Positions 28,105 to 37,100 of a stretch of 64,000 bases of DNA are shown piece after piece. Every line of letters begins with the position of its first letter. Position 1 is the first letter of the stretch. The DNA comes from Microbaculum sp051390635 (GTDB lineage: Bacteria > Pseudomonadota > Alphaproteobacteria > Rhizobiales > Tepidamorphaceae): the NCBI RefSeq assembly GCF_051390635.1, contig NZ_JBPODT010000002.1:1178001-1242000 (forward strand), written 5' to 3'. The position numbers and the translations under genes were made by a program. Below the pieces are notes generated by a model. The model saw only the letters and a list, made by a program, of their open reading frames with translations, did not search any database and was not told the origin of the DNA.

Positions 28105-30135
28105 TCAGTGCGCCCCTCCGGCGAACATGTACCAGGTGATGAGCGCGGTGACGCCGATCAGCATGGCAAAGGCATAGTGGTAGAGATAGCCGGTCTGCAG
28201 CTGCACGACCCGGCGCGTCACGTCGATGACGCGCGCCGAGATACCGTCCGGCCCGAAACCGTCGATCAGCCAGCCGTCGCCCTTCTTCCAGAGGAAACGG
28301 CCGAGCCACTTCGCGGGCCGGACGAACAGGAAGTCGTAGATCTCGTCGAAGTACCACTTGTTGAGCAGGAATTTGTAGAGAAGGTCGAACTGCCGGGCGA
28401 GCGCCGGGGCGGCCGCGGGGTTGCGGATGTACATGTACCAGGCCACCGCGAAACCGGTCAGCATCATCACCGTCGGCATCCACACGACGATCGCGGGAAC
28501 CTCATGCATGGCGTGCAGGACGTGGTTCTCCTCGCCGAGGAAGATCGCCCCGCGCCAGAAGGCCTCGTAGTCCGCACCGATGAAGAACGACTTGAACGCG
28601 AGCCCCGCGCCCAGAGCGCCGATTGCCAGCACGAACAGCGGCACGAGCATCACCATCGGCGACTCGTGCACGTGCGCCTGCACTTCGGCCGAGGCACGCG
28701 ACTTGCCGTGGAACGTCATGAAGATAAGCCGCCAGGAGTAGAACGCGGTCAGCAGGGCGGCGAACAGCGTCAGGCCGAAGGCATAGCCCGCCATCGGGTT
28801 CTCGCCCACGAACGTCGCCTCGATGATCGCGTCCTTCGATACCCAGCCGGCCGTCAGCGGGAACCCGGTCAATGCCAGGGTGCCGATCACCATCATCCAG
28901 TAGGTCACCGGGATCTTGGTGCGTAGGCCGCCCATCTTGCGCATGTCCTGTTCGTCCGACATCGCGTGGATCACCGCGCCGGACCCGAGGAACAGGAGCG
29001 CCTTGAAGAAGGCGTGCGTGAACAGGTGGAAGATGCCCGCCGAATAGGCACCCACGCCGATCGCGGCGAACATGTAGCCGAGCTGCGAGCACGTCGAATA
29101 GGCGATCACCCGCTTGATGTCGTTCTGGACGAGACCGATCGTCGCCGCGAAGAACGCCGTCGTCGCGCCGATGAAGGTGACGACGGTCAGCGCGGAGTAG
29201 GACAGCTCGAACAGCGGCGACAGGCGCGCGACCATGAACACGCCCGCGGTCACCATGGTGGCGGCATGGATCAGCGCGGAGACCGGCGTCGGGCCCTCCA
29301 TCGCATCCGGCAACCAGGTGTGCAGCAGGAACTGGGCCGACTTGCCCATCGCGCCCATGAACAGCAGCAGGCAGACGATGGTCAGCGCGTCGATGTCGCT
29401 GCCGAAGATGTGCAGCGTCTTGCCGGTGGCGTCGGCGGCATTGGCGAACACGGCATCGAAATTGATCGAGCCGAACAGCACGAACACGCCGAAGATGCCG
29501 AGCGAGAACCCGAAGTCGCCGACCCGGTTGACCACGAAAGCCTTGATCGCGGCGGCGTTCGCCGACGGGCGCTGGTACCAGAAGCCGATCAGCAGGTACG
29601 AGGCCAGGCCGACACCTTCCCAGCCGAAGAAGAGCTGCAGGAAGTTGTCCGCCGTCACCAGCATCAGCATGGCGAAGGTGAACAGCGACAGATAGGCGAA
29701 GAACCGCGGCCGGTTCGGATCGTGCGACATGTACCCGATCGAATAGACGTGCACGAGCGCCGAAACCGTGGTGACGACGACCAGCATGACCGCGGTCAGC
29801 GTATCGATGCGGAAGGCCCAGTCGACCGACAGCGAGCCGGACGAGATCCACGGCAGCACGGAGACCTGAACGTCGCCGTCCTTGAGACCGACGTCGAAGA
29901 ACGCGACCCACGACAGGATGGCGGCGATGATCAGGAAGCCGGAGGTGATCAGCTCGGCCGCGCGCGAGCCGTGCGCGGCAGGGTCATGGCCGTGCCCGTC
30001 GCCATGCGCCTCGCGGCCGCTGTTGTCGGCATGCATGTCGAGGCCGCCGGGATGGCGGCTGTGCGCCCCGACCAGAGAAATGATGCCGCCGAGAATGGCC
30101 CCGAGCAGCGGCAGAAAGACGATCGCCGAATACAT
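28105..30135 (-). CDS. nuoL: NADH-quinone oxidoreductase subunit L
   Basis: Largest antiporter-like subunit with the long lateral helix at the end of the membrane arm. 676 residues, about 16 helices. Motifs: FFGWEGVGLASYLLIGFW, HTWLPDAMEGPTPVSALIHA and NDIKRVIAYSTCSQLGYM. The loop between helices 1 and 2 is unusually histidine-rich (seven His between residues 25 and 55, AHGDGHGHDPAAHG). It may bind metal or simply be a variable loop. Gap of 8 bases from nuoK. Confidence 0.96.
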   Translation of the reverse strand: MYSAIVFLPLLGAILGGIISLVGAHSRHPGGLDMHADNSGREAHGDGHGHDPAAHGSRAAELITSGFLIIAAILSWVAFFDVGLKDGDVQVSVLPWISSGSLSVDWAFRIDTLTAVMLVVVTTVSALVHVYSIGYMSHDPNRPRFFAYLSLFTFAMLMLVTADNFLQLFFGWEGVGLASYLLIGFWYQRPSANAAAIKAFVVNRVGDFGFSLGIFGVFVLFGSINFDAVFANAADATGKTLHIFGSDIDALTIVCLLLFMGAMGKSAQFLLHTWLPDAMEGPTPVSALIHAATMVTAGVFMVARLSPLFELSYSALTVVTFIGATTAFFAATIGLVQNDIKRVIAYSTCSQLGYMFAAIGVGAYSAGIFHLFTHAFFKALLFLGSGAVIHAMSDEQDMRKMGGLRTKIPVTYWMMVIGTLALTGFPLTAGWVSKDAIIEATFVGENPMAGYAFGLTLFAALLTAFYSWRLIFMTFHGKSRASAEVQAHVHESPMVMLVPLFVLAIGALGAGLAFKSFFIGADYEAFWRGAIFLGEENHVLHAMHEVPAIVVWMPTVMMLTGFAVAWYMYIRNPAAAPALARQFDLLYKFLLNKWYFDEIYDFLFVRPAKWLGRFLWKKGDGWLIDGFGPDGISARVIDVTRRVVQLQTGYLYHYAFAMLIGVTALITWYMFAGGAH

Positions 30136-30143
30136 TTGAGCGC

Positions 30144-30452
30144 TCAGCCCTTCATCATGTTGACGTCCTCGACCTCGATCGAGCCGCGGTTGCGGAAGAA
30201 AACCACCAGGATGGCGAGACCGATGGCCGCTTCGGCGGCCGCGACGGTCAACACCAGCAATGCGAAGACCTGCCCGACGATGTCGCCGAGATGGGTGGAG
30301 AAGGCCACCAGGTTGATGTTGACGGCGAGCAGCATCAGCTCGATCGACATCAGGATGACGATGACGTTTTTCCGGTTCAGGAAAATGCCGAAGATGCCGA
30401 GCGTGAACAGGATCGCGGCAACGGCGAGAAAATTGGAAAGGCCGATTGCCAT
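30144..30452 (-). CDS. nuoK: NADH-quinone oxidoreductase subunit K
   Basis: Small three-helix complex I membrane subunit, homologous to MrpC/ND4L. 102 residues from the ATG at 30452 (MAIGLSNFLAVAAILFTLGI), the family's normal length. An in-frame TTG two codons earlier is less likely. Contains the conserved glutamates in MSIELMLLAVN and TVAAAEAAIGLA used in proton transfer. Starts 2 bases after the nuoJ stop with GGGGA upstream. Confidence 0.96.
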   Translation of the reverse strand: MAIGLSNFLAVAAILFTLGIFGIFLNRKNVIVILMSIELMLLAVNINLVAFSTHLGDIVGQVFALLVLTVAAAEAAIGLAILVVFFRNRGSIEVEDVNMMKG

Positions 30453-30454
30453 GT

Positions 30455-31069
30455 TCAAATCCCCTTTCCGCTCTCGACCTTGCGCACCTCGATGGCGGTC
30501 TCGGGATTGCGCGCCACCTGGGCGGCGATCGACTGGCGCTTGACGTTCGGCTTGTGGCGCAGCGTCAGCACGATCGCGCCGATCATGGCGACCAGCAGGA
30601 TCACGCCGGCCATCTGGAAGAAGAAGACGTAGCGCGTGTACAGCACCTCACCGATCGCCTGGATGTTGCTGACCGACGGGTCGGCGGGGATCGGCGCGGC
30701 GATATTGGCGGCGACGTTCGGCGATATCACCCAGCCGCCAAGGACGAGAAGCAGTTCCACGAGCAGGATGAAGCCGATCAGCGCGCCGACCGGCAGGTAG
30801 TTGAGGACACCCTCGCGCAGCTGCACGAAATCCACGTCGAGCATCATCACGACGAACAGGAACAGCACCGCGACCGCGCCGACATAGACGACGATCAGGA
30901 TCAGGGCGAGGAATTCAGCGCCCATCAGGATGAACAGGCCAGCGGCGTTGAAGAACGCGAGAATCAGAAACAGCACGGAATGGACCGGGTTTCGCGACGC
31001 GATCACCATCACCGCGGAGGCGATCATCACCGCGGAGAACAGATAGAAAAAGGCAGTCGCGACGATCAT
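30455..31069 (-). CDS. nuoJ: NADH-quinone oxidoreductase subunit J
   Basis: Complex I membrane subunit (ND6). 204 residues with five hydrophobic helices. The conserved VYVGAVAVLFLFVVMMLDVD with its pi-bulge helix is intact. It lies 100 bases downstream of nuoI, the largest gap inside the operon. Confidence 0.95.
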   Translation of the reverse strand: MIVATAFFYLFSAVMIASAVMVIASRNPVHSVLFLILAFFNAAGLFILMGAEFLALILIVVYVGAVAVLFLFVVMMLDVDFVQLREGVLNYLPVGALIGFILLVELLLVLGGWVISPNVAANIAAPIPADPSVSNIQAIGEVLYTRYVFFFQMAGVILLVAMIGAIVLTLRHKPNVKRQSIAAQVARNPETAIEVRKVESGKGI

Positions 31070-31154
31070 GGTCCGGCAGGTCCCCCGGTGAGGCAGAGCG
31101 CCGGGAATCCGGCGAGCGCGGCCTCTATAGAACGGTTACGGATACGCGTCTACC

Positions 31155-31170
31155 AACCCTCGGAAGGGTT
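31155..31170 (-). repeat. small stem-loop at the end of nuoI
   Basis: AACCCT, a 4-base loop and AGGGTT form a perfect 6-base stem overlapping the nuoI stop codon. The nuoI-nuoJ gap of 100 bases follows it. No T run follows on the minus strand, so it is more likely a stability or processing element than a terminator. Confidence 0.3.
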
Positions 31171-31661
31171 CAGCGGTAGGGCGCGTCGAGCTCGATACTC
31201 TTGGCGATCTCCCGCTCCCAGCGGTCCCCGTTCGCCAACAGTTTGTCCTTGTCGAAGTACAGTTCCTCGCGTGTTTCCACAGCGAATTCGAAGTTCGGTC
31301 CCTCGACGATGGCGTCCACCGGACACGCTTCCTGGCAGAAGCCGCAGTAGATGCACTTCACCATGTCGATGTCGTATCGGGTGGTGCGGCGGGTTCCGTC
31401 GTTGCGCCGCGGCCCCGCTTCGATCGTGATCGCCTGGGCGGGACAGATCGCCTCGCACAGCTTGCAGGCGATGCAGCGCTCCTCGCCGTTGGGATAACGG
31501 CGCAGCGCGTGCTCGCCCCTGAAGCGCGGCGAAATCGGCCCCTTCTCGAAGGGATAGTTCAGTGTCGCCTTCGGCTTGAAGAAGTAACGCATCGCCAGAA
31601 AGAAGGCGGATACGAACTCCTTCAGAAAGATCGAACGGGCGGCCTGATCCAGCATGGCCAT
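31170..31661 (-). CDS. nuoI: NADH-quinone oxidoreductase subunit I
   Basis: Iron-sulfur subunit carrying clusters N6a and N6b that pass electrons toward quinone. 163 residues from the ATG at 31661 (MAMLDQAARSIFLKEF) with AGAGG upstream. The frame stays open into nuoH but the family length supports this start. The two [4Fe-4S] motifs are CIACKLCEAICP and CIYCGFCQEACP. 17 bases after nuoH. Confidence 0.97.
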   Translation of the reverse strand: MAMLDQAARSIFLKEFVSAFFLAMRYFFKPKATLNYPFEKGPISPRFRGEHALRRYPNGEERCIACKLCEAICPAQAITIEAGPRRNDGTRRTTRYDIDMVKCIYCGFCQEACPVDAIVEGPNFEFAVETREELYFDKDKLLANGDRWEREIAKSIELDAPYR

Positions 31662-31678
31662 GTTGAAACCTCTTGGTT

Positions 31679-32701
31679 CTACGGCGCCCAGCCGGTGAAT
31701 TGCAGGACTCCTGCCACGGCAGCGACCATGAACAGGGAGATAGGCAGAAAGACTTTCCAGCCAAGCCGCATCAGCTGGTCGTAGCGGTAGCGCGGCACGA
31801 ACGCCTTGACCATGGCGAACATGAAGAACACCGCGCAAACCTTGAGGACGAACCAGACGACGCCGGGGATCCAGGTAAACGGCGCGACCTCGAACGGCGG
31901 CAGCCATCCGCCCAGGAACAGAATCGTCGTCAGCGCACACATCAGCACGATGGCGACGTATTCGCCGAGCATGAACAGCAGATACGGCGTGGAGGAATAC
32001 TCCACCATGTAGCCGGCCACGAGCTCCGATTCGGCTTCGGCCAGATCGAAGGGCGGCCGGTTGGTCTCGGCCAGCGCCGAGACGAAGAAGATGACAAACA
32101 TCGGCAGGAGCGGCAGCCAGAACCAGCCGAACAGCCCCCACGACCCGCGCTGGGCCTCGACGATGTCGGTGAGGTTCAGCGAACCGACCAACAGCAGCAC
32201 CGTGATCAGCACGAACCCGATCGAGACTTCGTAGGAGACCATCTGCGCGGCGGCGCGCAGCGCGCTCAGGAACGGATACTTCGAGTTCGACGCCCAGCCG
32301 CCCATAATGACGCCGTAGACGCCGAGCGAGGAGATCGCGAAGATATAGAGGATGCCGAGATTGATGTCGGCGATCACCCAACCCGAATTGACCGGGATCA
32401 CCGCCCAGGCCGAAAGCGCCAGGATACAGGTGACCAACGGGGCGAGCAGGAACACGCCCTTGTTGGCGCCGTCCGGGATAACCGGCTCCTTCAACACGAA
32501 CTTGAACAGGTCCGCGAAGGACTGGAACAGACCGAAGGCGCCGACGACGTTCGGGCCCCGCCGAAGCTGCACCGCCGCCCAGATCTTGCGGTCGGCGAGC
32601 AGCAGATATGCGATGACCACCAGCAGGCAGACCAGCAGCAGAAGACTCTGCGCGGCAATGATGATCAGCGGCCAGAGCCAGGTCCAGAAAAACTCAGCCA
32701 T
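31679..32701 (-). CDS. nuoH: NADH-quinone oxidoreductase subunit H
   Basis: Membrane subunit forming the quinone-binding chamber with NuoB and NuoD. 340 residues, eight helices. Conserved loops: RRGPNVVGAFGLFQSFADLFKF cut across as RRGPNVVGAFG and QSFADLFKFVLKE, and ETNRPPFDLAEAESELVAGY, the glutamate-rich third loop. It overlaps the nuoG 3' end by 8 bases. Confidence 0.97.
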   Translation of the reverse strand: MAEFFWTWLWPLIIIAAQSLLLLVCLLVVIAYLLLADRKIWAAVQLRRGPNVVGAFGLFQSFADLFKFVLKEPVIPDGANKGVFLLAPLVTCILALSAWAVIPVNSGWVIADINLGILYIFAISSLGVYGVIMGGWASNSKYPFLSALRAAAQMVSYEVSIGFVLITVLLLVGSLNLTDIVEAQRGSWGLFGWFWLPLLPMFVIFFVSALAETNRPPFDLAEAESELVAGYMVEYSSTPYLLFMLGEYVAIVLMCALTTILFLGGWLPPFEVAPFTWIPGVVWFVLKVCAVFFMFAMVKAFVPRYRYDQLMRLGWKVFLPISLFMVAAVAGVLQFTGWAP

Positions 32702-34784
32702 GGGTACCGGTCGCCTCCCCTCGGCGCGCCCGAGCCAGCGCGCTCATCTCCGCCATCACGGCCGAGGCGCGTGCGATCGGATTGGTCAGATAGAAGTCGC
32801 CGACCGCGCCGACGAACGCCGCCTTGTCGAGCTTGCCGCCCGCCTTCGCCAGCGTGGCGACCGCGTCGGCCGGCGCCGCTTCGACCGATTCGCGCCGCAA
32901 GAAATGCGGATGCGCGTCGTACAGCGCGCCGCGCAACTGCGCCAGCGTGTCGAACGGCAGCTTGTTGCCGACCACGTCGGACAGGGCGCGCAGGATCGCC
33001 CAGTCTTCCCGCGCGTCACCGGGCGGGAAACCGGCGCGGTTGGCCACCTGCACCCGTCCCTCGGTATTCACGTAGGTACCCGACTTCTCGGTATAGGCGG
33101 CGCCCGGCAGGATCACGTCGGCGCGATGGGCGCCGCGGTCGCCATGCGTACCGATATAGACGACGAACGGCCCTGCGGGCACTTCGACCTCGTCGGCGCC
33201 GAGCAGGAACAGCACATCCGCGCCGCCGCCGAGCATGCCGGCGACATCATTGCCGCCCTCGCCCGGAACGAAACCGATGTCGAGCCCGCCGACGCGCGCT
33301 GCGGCACTATGCAGCACACAAAAGCCGTTCCAGTCGCCCTCGATCGCGCCGCTTTCGGCCGCGATCTTCGCGGCCGTCGAAAGGACCGCCGCGCCATCGG
33401 CACGGGCCAAGGCGCCCTGCCCGACGATGACCATCGGCCGCTTGGCCTCCTTCAGCACCTTGGCGAAGGCGTTGCCGCCCGAGGCGATCTCGGAAAGCGT
33501 GTCCGGCCCGGCACCGAGATACTCGTAGTCGTAGGTCAGGTCCGGCTGCTCGCCGTGCACCACGCCGACCTTCAGGTCTCCGAGCAGCCAGCGCGCGCGA
33601 ATGCGTGCGTTCAGCACCGGCGCCTCGTGGCGCGGGTTCGACCCGACGATCACGATCGCGTCGGCCGCATCGATGCCGGCGACGCCCGCGTTGAACAGAT
33701 AGGACGCGCGGCCCGCCTTCGGATCGAGCTTCGCACCGTCCTGGCGACAGTCGATGGAGGCCGCGCCGAGATCGTCCATCAGGCCTTTCAGCGCGAACAT
33801 GTCCTCGACGCTGACGAGATCGCCGGCGATGGCACCGATCTGCTCGGGGCTTGCCGCCTTCACCTTCTCCCCGATCGCGGCGAACGCATCGTGCCAGGAG
33901 GCCGGCTTCAGCTTGCCGTTCTCGCGCACATAGGGCTTGTCGAGACGCTGGGTTCTCAGGCCGTCCCAGATGAACCGTGTCTTGTCGGAGATCCACTCCT
34001 CGTTCACGTCGTCGTTGTTGCGCGGCATCACCCGCATCACTTCACGACCGCGCGTATCGACCCGGATGTTCGAGCCGAGCGCGTCCATGACGTCGATCGA
34101 CTCGGTCTTGTTCAGTTCCCACGGCCGCGCCTGAAAGGCGTAGGGGCGCGAGGTCAGCGCCCCGACCGGGCACAGGTCGATGACGTTGCCCTGAAGCTCC
34201 GACGACATCGCCGACTCCAGGTACGTGGTGATCTCCATGTCCTCGCCGCGACCGATCGCGCCGAGTTCGGGAGCGCCAGCGACTTCCGTTACGAAGCGAA
34301 TGCAGCGCGTGCAATGGATGCAGCGCGTCATGATCGTCTTGACCAGCGGACCGATATACTTGTCCTCGACCGCGCGCTTGTTCTCGTGGAACCGGCTGGA
34401 GTCGAGGCCATAGGCCATGGCCTGATCCTGCAGGTCGCATTCCCCGCCCTGATCGCAAATCGGGCAGTCGAGCGGGTGGTTGATGAGCAGGAACTCCATC
34501 ACCCCTTCGCGCGCCTTCTTGACCATCGGCGTCTTGGTGAACACCTCCGGCGGCTCGCCGTTCGGCCCCGGCCTGAGATCGCGTACCGCCATGGCGCAGG
34601 ACGCGGCCGGCTTCGGCGGACCGCCCTTCACCTCGACCAGGCACATACGGCAATTGCCGGCGATCGAAAGCCGCTCGTGGAAACAGAAACGCGGGATTTC
34701 GACGCCCGCAACCTCGCACGCCTGCAAAAGCGTGTACTCGGCCGGGACGTCGACCTCGGTGCCGTCGATGAGGATCTTGGTCAT
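32694..34784 (-). CDS. nuoG: NADH-quinone oxidoreductase subunit G
   Basis: Large peripheral-arm iron-sulfur subunit. 696 residues. An N-terminal [2Fe-2S] ferredoxin domain (CFHERLSIAGNCRMCLVEVK) is followed by the His-ligated cluster region (HPLDCPICDQGGECDLQDQ), cluster N4 (RCIHCTRCIRFVTEVAG) and a C-terminal molybdopterin-oxidoreductase-like domain without molybdenum. Length is normal for the mitochondrial/alphaproteobacterial type. 12 bases after nuoF. Confidence 0.97.
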   Translation of the reverse strand: MTKILIDGTEVDVPAEYTLLQACEVAGVEIPRFCFHERLSIAGNCRMCLVEVKGGPPKPAASCAMAVRDLRPGPNGEPPEVFTKTPMVKKAREGVMEFLLINHPLDCPICDQGGECDLQDQAMAYGLDSSRFHENKRAVEDKYIGPLVKTIMTRCIHCTRCIRFVTEVAGAPELGAIGRGEDMEITTYLESAMSSELQGNVIDLCPVGALTSRPYAFQARPWELNKTESIDVMDALGSNIRVDTRGREVMRVMPRNNDDVNEEWISDKTRFIWDGLRTQRLDKPYVRENGKLKPASWHDAFAAIGEKVKAASPEQIGAIAGDLVSVEDMFALKGLMDDLGAASIDCRQDGAKLDPKAGRASYLFNAGVAGIDAADAIVIVGSNPRHEAPVLNARIRARWLLGDLKVGVVHGEQPDLTYDYEYLGAGPDTLSEIASGGNAFAKVLKEAKRPMVIVGQGALARADGAAVLSTAAKIAAESGAIEGDWNGFCVLHSAAARVGGLDIGFVPGEGGNDVAGMLGGGADVLFLLGADEVEVPAGPFVVYIGTHGDRGAHRADVILPGAAYTEKSGTYVNTEGRVQVANRAGFPPGDAREDWAILRALSDVVGNKLPFDTLAQLRGALYDAHPHFLRRESVEAAPADAVATLAKAGGKLDKAAFVGAVGDFYLTNPIARASAVMAEMSALARARRGEATGTHG

Positions 34785-34796
34785 CCGTCTCGCCTC

Positions 34797-36098
34797 TTAC
34801 TCCGCCGCCACCAGAGCGGGTTCGGCCTTCGGGTTGGCCGCGTATTCGTCTATGCGCCGCTCGATCTCGCCGCGGAAATGGCGGATCAGGCCCTGGATCG
34901 GCCAGGCCGCCGCGTCACCCAGCGCGCAGATCGTGTGGCCCTCGATCTGATGGCTCACCTCGAGCAGCATGTCGATTTCGCGCTTCTGCGCCTGGCCGCG
35001 CGCCATGCGTTCGACGACGCGCCACATCCAGCCGGTGCCTTCCCGGCACGGCGTGCACTGGCCGCAGCTCTCGTGCTTGTAGAAATAGGAGATGCGCGCG
35101 ATCGCCCGGACGATGTCGGTGGACTTGTCCATGACGATCACCGCGGCGGTGCCCAGCCCCGTCTTCAGGTCGCGCAGCGTGTCGAAATCCATCGACAGGT
35201 TCTGGCAGGTGTCGGCAGGCAGGCACGGCACCGACGAACCGCCGGGGATTACCGCGAGCAGGTTGTCCCAGCCGCCGCGCACGCCACCGGCGTGCTTGTC
35301 GATCAGCTCGCGCAGCGGGACGCCCATCTCCTCTTCCACGTTGCACGGATTGTTCACGTGGCCGGAGATGCAGAACAGCTTGGTTCCGGTGTTGTTCGGC
35401 TTGCCCAGGCCCGCGAACCAGGCCGCGCCGCGGCGCAGGACTTCCGGAACGACGGCGATTGACTCGACGTTGTTGACCGTCGTCGGGCAACCGTAGAGGC
35501 CCGCGTTCGCCGGGAACGGCGGCTTCAGGCGCGGCATGCCCTTCTTGCCCTCGAGGCTTTCAAGCAGCGCGGTCTCCTCGCCGCAGATATAGGCGCCGGC
35601 GCCGTGATGGACGTAGATGTCGAAGTCCCAGCCGTTCTTGTTATTCTTTCCGACCAGGCCGGCCTCGTAGGCCTCCTCGATGGCGGCTTCCAGGTGCTCG
35701 CGCTCGCGGATGAACTCACCGCGAATGTAGACGTAGCAGGCATGGGCGCGCATGGCGAAGGACGCGATCATGCAGCCTTCGATGAGCTGGTGCGGCTCGA
35801 AGCGCAGGATGTCCCGGTCCTTGCAGGTGCCAGGCTCGGATTCGTCGGCGTTGACCACCAGATAGTGCGGCCGATCGCCGACTTCCTTGGGCATGAACGA
35901 CCACTTGAGCCCGGTCGGGAAGCCGGCGCCGCCACGGCCGCGAAGCCCGGAGGCCTTGACCTGGTCGATGACCCAGTCCTGCCCCTTGGCCAGCATTTCC
36001 TTGGTGTTCGACCACGTACCCCGGCCGCGCGCGCCCTTCAGGCGCCAGTCGTGGATGCCGTAGATATTGGTGAAGATGCGGTCCTTGTCGGAAAGCAT
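34797..36098 (-). CDS. nuoF: NADH-quinone oxidoreductase subunit F
   Basis: NADH-oxidising flavoprotein with FMN and one [4Fe-4S] cluster. 433 residues. NADH/FMN-binding loop SGLRGRGGAGFPTGLKW, SLBB domain, and cluster motif SCGQCTPCREGTGWM with a further cysteine in HTICALGDAAAW. It begins 3 bases after nuoE. Confidence 0.97.
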   Translation of the reverse strand: MLSDKDRIFTNIYGIHDWRLKGARGRGTWSNTKEMLAKGQDWVIDQVKASGLRGRGGAGFPTGLKWSFMPKEVGDRPHYLVVNADESEPGTCKDRDILRFEPHQLIEGCMIASFAMRAHACYVYIRGEFIREREHLEAAIEEAYEAGLVGKNNKNGWDFDIYVHHGAGAYICGEETALLESLEGKKGMPRLKPPFPANAGLYGCPTTVNNVESIAVVPEVLRRGAAWFAGLGKPNNTGTKLFCISGHVNNPCNVEEEMGVPLRELIDKHAGGVRGGWDNLLAVIPGGSSVPCLPADTCQNLSMDFDTLRDLKTGLGTAAVIVMDKSTDIVRAIARISYFYKHESCGQCTPCREGTGWMWRVVERMARGQAQKREIDMLLEVSHQIEGHTICALGDAAAWPIQGLIRHFRGEIERRIDEYAANPKAEPALVAAE

Positions 36099-36101
36099 TG
36101 G

Positions 36102-37100
36102 CTATTTCCTCTTTCCGGTCCGCTTGGAGAATTCGGTCTCGCCGCCCTTCGCAAGGGTCTTGGCCTGGGAAATCCAGTCCTCGCGCCCGATGCGGCCCTT
36201 GAACTTCAGGTAGCCGTCGACCCACTCGACCTGATCCGGCGTCAACGCGGCGATCTGGTCGAAGTGGAAGATGCCGAGCGAGTGCAGCAGCCCCTCGATC
36301 TTCGGGCCGACGCCCGAGATCTTCTTCAGGTTGTCCGCCTTTCCCTCGCGCGGCGCCTCCAGGCCCGTCGGCTTGTGTTCATCGGACAGCGCAGCCGGCT
36401 CGGGCTTCGCCGCCGCCTTTTCCTGCTTCGCCGGTGCCTTCTTCGGCTCCTTGGCTGCCTTCGCGGGGGCCGGCTTCGAGGGGGCCGCCTTGGCGGGCTT
36501 CGCCTCGCCGTTCAGAACGGTCGGTCCGCCCTGCGGCGCGGAATAGTGGCGGTCGACCTGCGGACCCGGCTTTGGCGTCCGGCCCGCGGCGAAATCGTCC
36601 AGCAGTGCCTCGAAGCTCTCCGGCGTCAGATCCTCATAGGTGTCCTTGAAAACCTGCACCATCGGCGCATTGACGCAGGCGCCCAGGCATTCGACCTCTT
36701 CCCAGGAGAAATCGCCGTCGGCGGACAGCTCGTGCGCGTGCCCGGCGATGCGCGTCTTGCAGATCGAAATCAGCTCGCCAGCCCCGCGCAGCATGCACGG
36801 CGTCGTGCCGCAGACCTGCACGTGCGCCTTCTTGCCGACCGGCTGCAGCTGGAACATCGTGTAGAAGGTCGCGACCTCCAGCACCCGGATGTTCGGCATG
36901 TCCAGCATATCGGCGACATAGCGGATCGCGGGCTCGGAAACCCAGCCTTCCTGTTCCTGAACCTTCCACAGAAGCGGAATCACCGCCGAGGCCTGACGAC
37001 CTTCGGGATAGCGTTTGATGGCTTTTTCGGCCCAGGCCGCGTTGTCCGCCGTGAAGGCGAACGAGTCGGGCTGTTCGTGCCAAAGACGACGCACAGACAT
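36102..37100 (-). CDS. nuoE: NADH-quinone oxidoreductase subunit E with a C-terminal extension
   Basis: 24-kDa-type subunit with one [2Fe-2S] cluster next to FMN. 332 residues against about 160-240 in most bacteria. Residues 1 to about 200 are the thioredoxin-like core with cluster cysteines in QVCGTTPCML and EECLGACVNAP-type context (VECLGACVNAPM). A lysine/alanine/proline-rich linker (about 205-255) then leads to a helix-hairpin-helix-like domain (residues 256-332, starting DNLKKISGVGP) that also ends ribosomal protein S2 in this window. The start overlaps the nuoD stop by one base. Extended NuoE is known in Rhizobiales. Confidence 0.95.
   Translation of the reverse strand: MSVRRLWHEQPDSFAFTADNAAWAEKAIKRYPEGRQASAVIPLLWKVQEQEGWVSEPAIRYVADMLDMPNIRVLEVATFYTMFQLQPVGKKAHVQVCGTTPCMLRGAGELISICKTRIAGHAHELSADGDFSWEEVECLGACVNAPMVQVFKDTYEDLTPESFEALLDDFAAGRTPKPGPQVDRHYSAPQGGPTVLNGEAKPAKAAPSKPAPAKAAKEPKKAPAKQEKAAAKPEPAALSDEHKPTGLEAPREGKADNLKKISGVGPKIEGLLHSLGIFHFDQIAALTPDQVEWVDGYLKFKGRIGREDWISQAKTLAKGGETEFSKRTGKRK

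Noticed and set aside
32352..35462. A plus-strand open frame of over 1000 codons opposite nuoG/nuoF/nuoH
   Set aside because: It is the antisense image of three unmistakable complex I genes. Its translation has no domain and an Arg/Asp/His-rich composition typical of the complement of GC-rich coding DNA.
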